A program made the position numbers and the translations under genes. The notes under the pieces are model-generated. The model had not been told where the DNA came from. It did no database searches and saw only the letters and a list, made by a program, of their open reading frames with translations. DNA of 9,878 nucleotides from an uncultured Aquincola sp. GTDB lineage: Bacteria > Pseudomonadota > Gammaproteobacteria > Burkholderiales > Burkholderiaceae. Below, piece by piece: positions 6,566 to 9,878 of the stretch (within the stretch, counting starts at the first letter, position 1; every line of letters begins with the position of its first letter). The DNA is taken from assembly GCA_937883885.1 (NCBI GenBank), contig CAKZXL010000183.1, positions 1-9,878 of the forward strand, read 5' to 3'.

Positions 6566-7240
6566 TCAACCAGGAATCTTGTACGGGCCGCCCTTGTCCA
6601 GCGCCCGCTTGTAGGCCGGCCGCGCATGCACGCGCGCCAGCCAGGTGGTGAGGTTGGGGTAGCGCGTGTCCAGCCCGCCGCGAGCGGCGGCGGCTTCCAG
6701 CGGGAAGCTCATCTGCACGTCGGCCGCGGTGAACTGCTCGCCCGCGAACCACGGGCGGCCGGCCAGCTCGTTGTCCATGAAGGCCAGCAGCCGCTGCAGG
6801 TTGGGGTCGACGAACGAGGCCGTCACCTTGTCGGCGATGCCGCGTGCGATCGGCTTGACGAAAAACGGCATCGGCGAGTTGCGCACCTTGTTGAAGATGA
6901 GCTTGAGCAGCAGCGGCGGCATCAGCGAGCCTTCCGCAAAGTGCAGCCAGTACACGTAGCGCCGCCACTCGGCACTGCCGCGTGCGGGCACCAGCGCAGC
7001 GCCTTGCTCATAGGCCTGGGTCAGGTACTCGATGATGGCGCCCGACTCGGCCATGGTGATCTCGCCATCGGTGATGACCGGCGACTTGCCCAGCGGATGC
7101 ACCTGGCGCAGCTCGGGCGGCGCCAGCATGGTCTGCTTGTCGCGCTCGTAGCGGCGCAGCTCATAGGGCAGGGCCATTTCTTCGAGCAGCCACAGCACGC
7201 GCTGCGAACGGGAGTTTTCGAGGTGGTGGACGGTGATCAT
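6566..7240 (-). CDS. Glutathione S-transferase, GTT1-like
   Basis: This 224-residue cytoplasmic enzyme conjugates glutathione to electrophiles or reduces peroxides with it. The N-terminal thioredoxin-like domain (1-75) begins MITVHHLENSRSQRVLWLLEE, where Ser10 or Ser12 is at the position of the catalytic Ser/Tyr. The cis-Pro is Pro54 in GKSPVI, and Glu65-Ser66 in AESGAI bind the gamma-glutamyl group. The all-helical C-terminal domain has the GTT1-like LMPPLLLKLIF segment and the N-capping box FTAADVQMSFPLEAAA. The ATG at 7240 matches the family N-terminus exactly. The same frame stays open upstream through the tandem repeat, but that extension is repeat-coded and not homologous to GSTs. No clear Shine-Dalgarno is seen. 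Its substrate and link to the neighbours are unknown; the repeat array separates it from the regulator gene upstream. Confidence 0.92.
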   Translation of the reverse strand: MITVHHLENSRSQRVLWLLEEMALPYELRRYERDKQTMLAPPELRQVHPLGKSPVITDGEITMAESGAIIEYLTQAYEQGAALVPARGSAEWRRYVYWLHFAEGSLMPPLLLKLIFNKVRNSPMPFFVKPIARGIADKVTASFVDPNLQRLLAFMDNELAGRPWFAGEQFTAADVQMSFPLEAAAARGGLDTRYPNLTTWLARVHARPAYKRALDKGGPYKIPG

Positions 7241-7261
7241 CGTGTGAAGGGTATTACGAGG

Positions 7262-7446
7262 GGCGCGAGCAAAGCGAGCTTGGGGGCCAACCTCAGTCCC
7301 GCCGGGCCGCCCCAAGGGACTGAGCGGCCCCCTTGGGGGGTAGCGAGCGCAGCGAGCTTGGGGGTGAACCTCAGTCCCGCCGGGCCGCCCCAAGGGACTG
7401 GCTCCCCCTCGGGGGGGCGCGAGCGCAGCGAGCTTGGGGGTCAACT
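7262..7446. repeat. Tandem GC-rich intergenic repeat, about 78-bp unit, 2.3 copies
   Basis: Units start at about 7262, 7340 and 7418, the last truncated at 7446 beside the regulator's stop codon. The 49-bp cores 7274-7322 and 7352-7400 differ at only two bases. Each begins with a GCGAGC...GCGAGCTTGGGGG block and carries a hairpin: CTCAGTCCC (7292-7300) pairs with GGGACTGAG (7316-7324) in the first copy, and CAGTCCC (7372-7378) with GGGACTG (7394-7400) in the second. An alternative stem, CCCCAAGGG (7310-7318) with CCCTTGGGG (7330-7338), excludes the first one. It resembles the extragenic repeats I associate with Comamonadaceae-type genomes. It lies between two minus-strand genes, so it would be transcribed as structured RNA if they are co-transcribed. 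Confidence 0.85.
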
Positions 7447-8019
7447 CTAGGCGCGCAGCATTTTGTGCACGAGCTCGGGCGTAGTGGCGGCCGAGTACTT
7501 GCGCATCAGCCGCGCACGGTACACGTCCACCGTGCGCGGGCTGATGCCCAGCTTCTTGCCGATGAGCTTGCTGGTCAGGCCGTCGATCAGCAGCGCCGAG
7601 ATTTCGCGTTCGCGCGCGGTGAGTTCGCAGCCCACCCGCCGCTGGGCCGACAAATCTTCGAACGACCAGATGCCCGCCGCATGCGGCCGGCTGGGGTCCA
7701 GCGCGCGGCCCGACACATGGCACCAGAACAGCTCGCCGGCCGCGCTGCCGCCCAGGCGCTTCATCACCCGCTCGTCGGCATAACGCCCACCCGGCCCCAG
7801 GCTGGCGATGATGCGGGCGCCGGTGCGCTCGAACTCGTCGTGCGTGGGGTAAAGCCGCTCGAAGGAATGGCCGACCAGGTCTTCTCGGGTGGCGCCGAAG
7901 ATCTCGAGCACCTGGCGGTTGCAGTCCACGATGAGTCGGTGGCGCGACATCACCAGGCCCACCGGCGCCTGGTCGAACGCGGTGCGGTAGTCCAGCGGCA
8001 GTTCAGCGATCGCGCTCAT
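7447..8019 (-). CDS. PAS domain-LuxR-type helix-turn-helix transcriptional regulator
   Basis: This 190-residue protein has a PAS sensor domain at about 8-125 (DYRTAFDQAPVGLVMSRHRLIVDCNRQVLEIFG, then ATREDLVGHSF). A LuxR/NarL-type HTH follows at 132-188 (LTAREREISALLIDGLTSKLIGKKLGISPRTVDVYRARLM). There is no phospho-receiver domain, so it is probably controlled by a small ligand or cofactor in the PAS pocket and not by phosphorylation; that is inference. No transmembrane segment is seen, so it should be cytoplasmic. The ATG at 8019 lies 3 nt after the thioesterase stop with no Shine-Dalgarno, which points to coupled translation and a shared operon. Divergent scoAB across the thioesterase are plausible targets. 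The TAG stop is followed within 3 nt by the tandem repeat. Confidence 0.93.
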   Translation of the reverse strand: MSAIAELPLDYRTAFDQAPVGLVMSRHRLIVDCNRQVLEIFGATREDLVGHSFERLYPTHDEFERTGARIIASLGPGGRYADERVMKRLGGSAAGELFWCHVSGRALDPSRPHAAGIWSFEDLSAQRRVGCELTAREREISALLIDGLTSKLIGKKLGISPRTVDVYRARLMRKYSAATTPELVHKMLRA

Positions 8020-8022
8020 GGC

Positions 8023-8460
8023 TTACAGCAGCGCGTAGGTGGTGGTGGCCTGCGCGGCCAGCTGGCCGTCGGGCGTGTGGATGTCGATGCTGCCGAACAC
8101 CAAGCTGCGGCCCATCTTCAGCACCTGCGCCTGCACCACCGCATGGCCGGCATCGCCCGGCACCGCGCGAAGGAAGCTGGTCTGCAATTGCACCGTGGTC
8201 ATCGGCTGGAAGCCGCCCAGCTTCGTCATCACCGCCAGCACCATCGCGGTGTCGGCGGCGGCCATCAGCGTCTGGCCGCACAGCACGCCGCCGCCATGCA
8301 CGTGGTGGGGCGTGACGGGCAGCTGCAGCGTCACGCTGCCGGGCTCGCAGGCGGTGACCTGCAGCGCAAGCTCGCGCACCCACGGCGCAAACAGCTCGGC
8401 CAGTGCCGCCTGCAGGCCGCCGATGTCCATGGCCGTGACAGGCCCCGGCTTCTTGTCCAT
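8023..8460 (-). CDS. PaaI-like hot-dog thioesterase
   Basis: This 145-residue protein is a single hot-dog domain expected to hydrolyse acyl-CoA thioesters. The core helix region VHGGGVLCGQTLMAAADTAM (54-73) matches PaaI-like thioesterases, with Asp70 as the likely general acid/base position. TTVQLQTSFLRAVPGD (88-103) and the final strand QLAAQATTTYALL are also typical. When aligned on Asp70, the family HGG turn is occupied by Cys61-Gly62-Gln63, while the HGG at 55-57 lies six residues earlier. The ATG at 8460 has GGAGGA four bases ahead; the GTG four codons upstream would lie inside that site and is rejected. It is the first gene of an operon with the PAS-LuxR regulator and is divergent from scoA. 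Its substrate is unknown; proximity to SCOT suggests short-chain or keto-acyl-CoA. Confidence 0.9.
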   Translation of the reverse strand: MDKKPGPVTAMDIGGLQAALAELFAPWVRELALQVTACEPGSVTLQLPVTPHHVHGGGVLCGQTLMAAADTAMVLAVMTKLGGFQPMTTVQLQTSFLRAVPGDAGHAVVQAQVLKMGRSLVFGSIDIHTPDGQLAAQATTTYALL

Positions 8461-8464
8461 GCTC

Positions 8465-8470
8465 TCCTCC
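8465..8470 (-). promoter_or_regulatory. Ribosome binding site deciding the PaaI-like thioesterase start
   Basis: Minus-strand GGAGGA is four bases before the ATG at 8460. The alternative GTG at 8472 overlaps this site, so translation from ATG is favoured. Confidence 0.7.
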
Positions 8471-8473
8471 ACG

Positions 8474-8489
8474 ATCGCCCTTAGGCGAT
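8474..8489. promoter_or_regulatory. 16-bp dyad in the thioesterase/scoA divergent region
   Basis: ATCGCC (8474-8479) and GGCGAT (8484-8489) are perfect inverted arms around CTTA. It lies just ahead of the thioesterase Shine-Dalgarno, so it could be an operator for the PAS-LuxR regulator or a small leader hairpin. The rest of the 94-nt gap is less GC-rich than its surroundings and contains TATACG (8513-8518), a weak plus-strand -10 candidate without a good -35. Confidence 0.35.
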
Positions 8490-8542
8490 TCTGCGTATCT
8501 GTTACTTAATCCTATACGTAGTACGCTCGCCCGTCCCGTTCC

Positions 8543-8547
8543 AGGAG
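8543..8547 (+). promoter_or_regulatory. Ribosome binding site of scoA
   Basis: AGGAG lies seven bases before the ATG at 8555. This spacing favours that ATG over the in-frame TTG at 8549, which would be only one base from the site. Confidence 0.65.
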
Positions 8548-8554
8548 CTTGCAG

Positions 8555-9274
8555 ATGAACAAGGTTTTCCCTAGTGCCGCAGCGGCACTTGATGGGGTGG
8601 TCAAGAGTGGCCAGTTGATGGCGGTCGGGGGCTTCGGCCTCTGCGGCATCCCCGAGGCGCTGATCGATGCGCTGCAGGCCAGCGGCGTGCAGGACCTGAC
8701 CGTGATCTCCAACAACGCCGGGGTCGACGGCTTCGGTCTCGGCAAGCTGCTGGAGACGCGGCAGATCAAGAAGATGATCTCCAGCTACGTGGGCGAGAAC
8801 AAGGAGTTCGAGCGCCAGTACCTGGCCGGCGAGCTGCAACTCGAATTCACGCCGCAGGGCACGCTGGCCGAGAAGCTGCGCGCCGGTGGCGCCGGCATCC
8901 CGGCCTTCTTCACGCGCACCGGCGTGGGCACCCTGGTGGCCGAAGGCAAGGAAACCCGCGAATTCGACGGCCATGTGTACGTGATGGAACGGGCGCTGAA
9001 CCCCGACGTGGCGCTGGTCAAGGCCTACAAGGCCGACAAAAGCGGCAACCTGGTGTTCCGCCGCACCGCGCGCAACTTCAACCCGGCCTGCGCGATGGCC
9101 GGCAAGCTGACGGTGGTGGAGGTGGAGCACCTGGTGGAAACCGGCGACATCGACCCCGACGACATCCACCTGCCCGGCATCTACGTGCACCGCATCGTGG
9201 TCAATGCCACGCCGGAAAAGCGCATCGAGAAGCGCACCATCACTGAAAAATTCGCCGAGAAGAAGGGAGCCTGA
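8555..9274 (+). CDS. scoA: Succinyl-CoA:3-oxoacid CoA-transferase subunit A
   Basis: This 239-residue alpha subunit pairs with ScoB to move CoA from succinyl-CoA to acetoacetate, making acetoacetyl-CoA for thiolysis to acetyl-CoA. This step lets the cell use ketone bodies and products of polyhydroxybutyrate breakdown. The CoA-transferase family I signature [10 protein letters not shown] is at 25-34. [16 protein letters not shown] (51-66), [31 protein letters not shown] (76-106) and [15 protein letters not shown] (112-126) are strongly conserved in SCOT proteins. The close match favours SCOT over 3-oxoadipate CoA-transferase (PcaI), but the families are near neighbours. The ATG at 8555 has AGGAG seven bases ahead; a TTG two codons earlier is less likely. 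scoB starts 2 nt after the stop. Confidence 0.95.
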   Translation: MNKVFPSAAAALDGVVKSGQLMAVGGFGLCGIPEALIDALQASGVQDLTVISNNAGVDGFGLGKLLETRQIKKMISSYVGENKEFERQYLAGELQLEFTPQGTLAEKLRAGGAGIPAFFTRTGVGTLVAEGKETREFDGHVYVMERALNPDVALVKAYKADKSGNLVFRRTARNFNPACAMAGKLTVVEVEHLVETGDIDPDDIHLPGIYVHRIVVNATPEKRIEKRTITEKFAEKKGA

Positions 9275-9276
9275 CC

Positions 9277-9878
9277 ATGGCCTGGACGCATGACGAGATG
9301 GCCGCCAAGGCCGCGGCCGAACTGCAGGACGGCTTCTACGTGAACCTGGGCATCGGCCTGCCCACGCTGGTGGCCAACCACCAGCCGCCCGGCATCGAGG
9401 TGTGGCTGCAAAGCGAGAACGGCATGCTGGGCATCGGCCCGTTCCCGACCGAGGACGAGGTGGACGCCGACCTGATCAACGCCGGCAAGCAGACCGTGAC
9501 CACCATCCCGGGCTCCAGCATCTTTGGCAGCCACGACAGCTTCGCGATGATCCGCGGCGGCAAGATCAACCTGTCGATCCTGGGCGCGATGCAGGTGAGC
9601 GAGAAGGGCGACCTGGCCAACTGGATGATCCCGGGCAAGATGGTCAAGGGCATGGGCGGCGCGATGGACCTGGTGGCCGGCGTGCCGCGCGTCATCGTGC
9701 TGATGGAGCATGTGGCGCGCAAGAAGGACGGCAGCACGGACCTCAAGATCCTGCCCCAGTGCACCCTGCCGCTGACCGGCGTGGGCGTGGTCAACCGCAT
9801 CATCACCGACCTGGCCGTGATGGACGTGACCCCGCAAGGCCTGAAGGTCGTCGAGATCGCCCCGGGCGTGACGCGCGA
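9277..9878 (+). CDS. scoB: Succinyl-CoA:3-oxoacid CoA-transferase subunit B (partial, cut by right edge)
   Basis: The first 200 codons of the beta subunit are present, and the frame is open to the window end. The subunit carries the catalytic glutamate that forms the glutamyl-CoA thioester. That residue is Glu47 in [11 protein letters not shown] (45-54), which matches the family active-site motif. [16 protein letters not shown] (18-33), [28 protein letters not shown] (68-95), and [35 protein letters not shown] (about 98-132) are all typical. The family length is roughly 210-220 residues, so only a short C-terminal piece is missing. AAGGGAG inside the end of scoA lies seven bases before the ATG at 9277, and only 2 nt separate the two genes, so they form one operon. 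Confidence 0.95.
   Translation, partial: MAWTHDEMAAKAAAELQDGFYVNLGIGLPTLVANHQPPGIEVWLQSENGMLGIGPFPTEDEVDADLINAGKQTVTTIPGSSIFGSHDSFAMIRGGKINLSILGAMQVSEKGDLANWMIPGKMVKGMGGAMDLVAGVPRVIVLMEHVARKKDGSTDLKILPQCTLPLTGVGVVNRIITDLAVMDVTPQGLKVVEIAPGVTR

Noticed and set aside
7262..7446. CRISPR-like array or insertion-sequence remnant.
   Set aside because: The units are contiguous without distinct spacers, there are no cas or transposase fragments, and no target-site duplications are visible.
7241..7723. Upstream in-frame extension of the GST gene through the tandem repeat and into the PAS-LuxR gene.
   Set aside because: The extension is translated repeat plus an out-of-frame piece of the regulator, and GST homology starts exactly at the ATG at 7240.
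7333..8484. Plus-strand open frame of 383 codons across the regulator and thioesterase genes.
   Set aside because: It is the complement of two well-supported genes with recognised domains, and it also runs through the repeat.
8003..9190. Minus-strand open frame of 395 codons across scoA and the thioesterase.
   Set aside because: It is antisense to scoA and out of frame with the thioesterase. The His/Val/Gln-rich product is typical of a shadow frame.

Overview
The window is GC-rich, densely coded DNA from what looks like a betaproteobacterium of the order Burkholderiales (Comamonadaceae or Sphaerotilaceae type). The basis is the porin type, the DUF2868 protein, the YceH and PAS-LuxR sequences, the strong G/C third-position bias and the GC-rich intergenic repeats. 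Genus cannot be settled from the sequence alone.

Left (1-2656, minus strand): an electron-transfer flavoprotein:ubiquinone oxidoreductase gene is followed 16 nt later by a GTG-started DUF2868 membrane protein gene that runs off the left edge. Centre-left (2822-4696, plus strand): a tight three-gene operon of an SDR oxidoreductase, a YceH (DUF480) protein and a 4HBT-type hot-dog thioesterase, with 7 nt between the first two and an ATGA overlap between the last two. It converges on a minus-strand outer-membrane porin gene (4719-5876). Centre: the porin is divergent from a MarR-family regulator gene (6050-6544). The 173-nt gap between them holds several dyad-symmetric elements and a possible promoter, so the regulator probably controls itself, the porin, or both.

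Right (6566-8460, minus strand): a hot-dog thioesterase gene, a PAS-LuxR regulator gene 3 nt behind it, a tandem GC-rich repeat of about 78 bp, and a GTT1-like glutathione S-transferase gene. Divergent from these are scoA and the 5' part of scoB (8555-9878, plus strand), encoding succinyl-CoA:3-oxoacid CoA-transferase; scoB is cut by the right edge.

The shared theme is acyl-CoA and ketone-body metabolism. ETF-QO passes electrons from acyl-CoA dehydrogenases to ubiquinone, SCOT activates acetoacetate, two unrelated-looking hot-dog thioesterases hydrolyse acyl-CoAs, and the SDR probably acts on a keto or hydroxy group. There is no mobile element, CRISPR array, tRNA, rRNA or clear intrinsic terminator. 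I do not see a clearly new defence or biosynthetic system. The best leads are the regulatory dyads, the tandem repeat, the receiver-less PAS-LuxR regulator beside a thioesterase, and the uncharacterised DUF2868 and YceH proteins.
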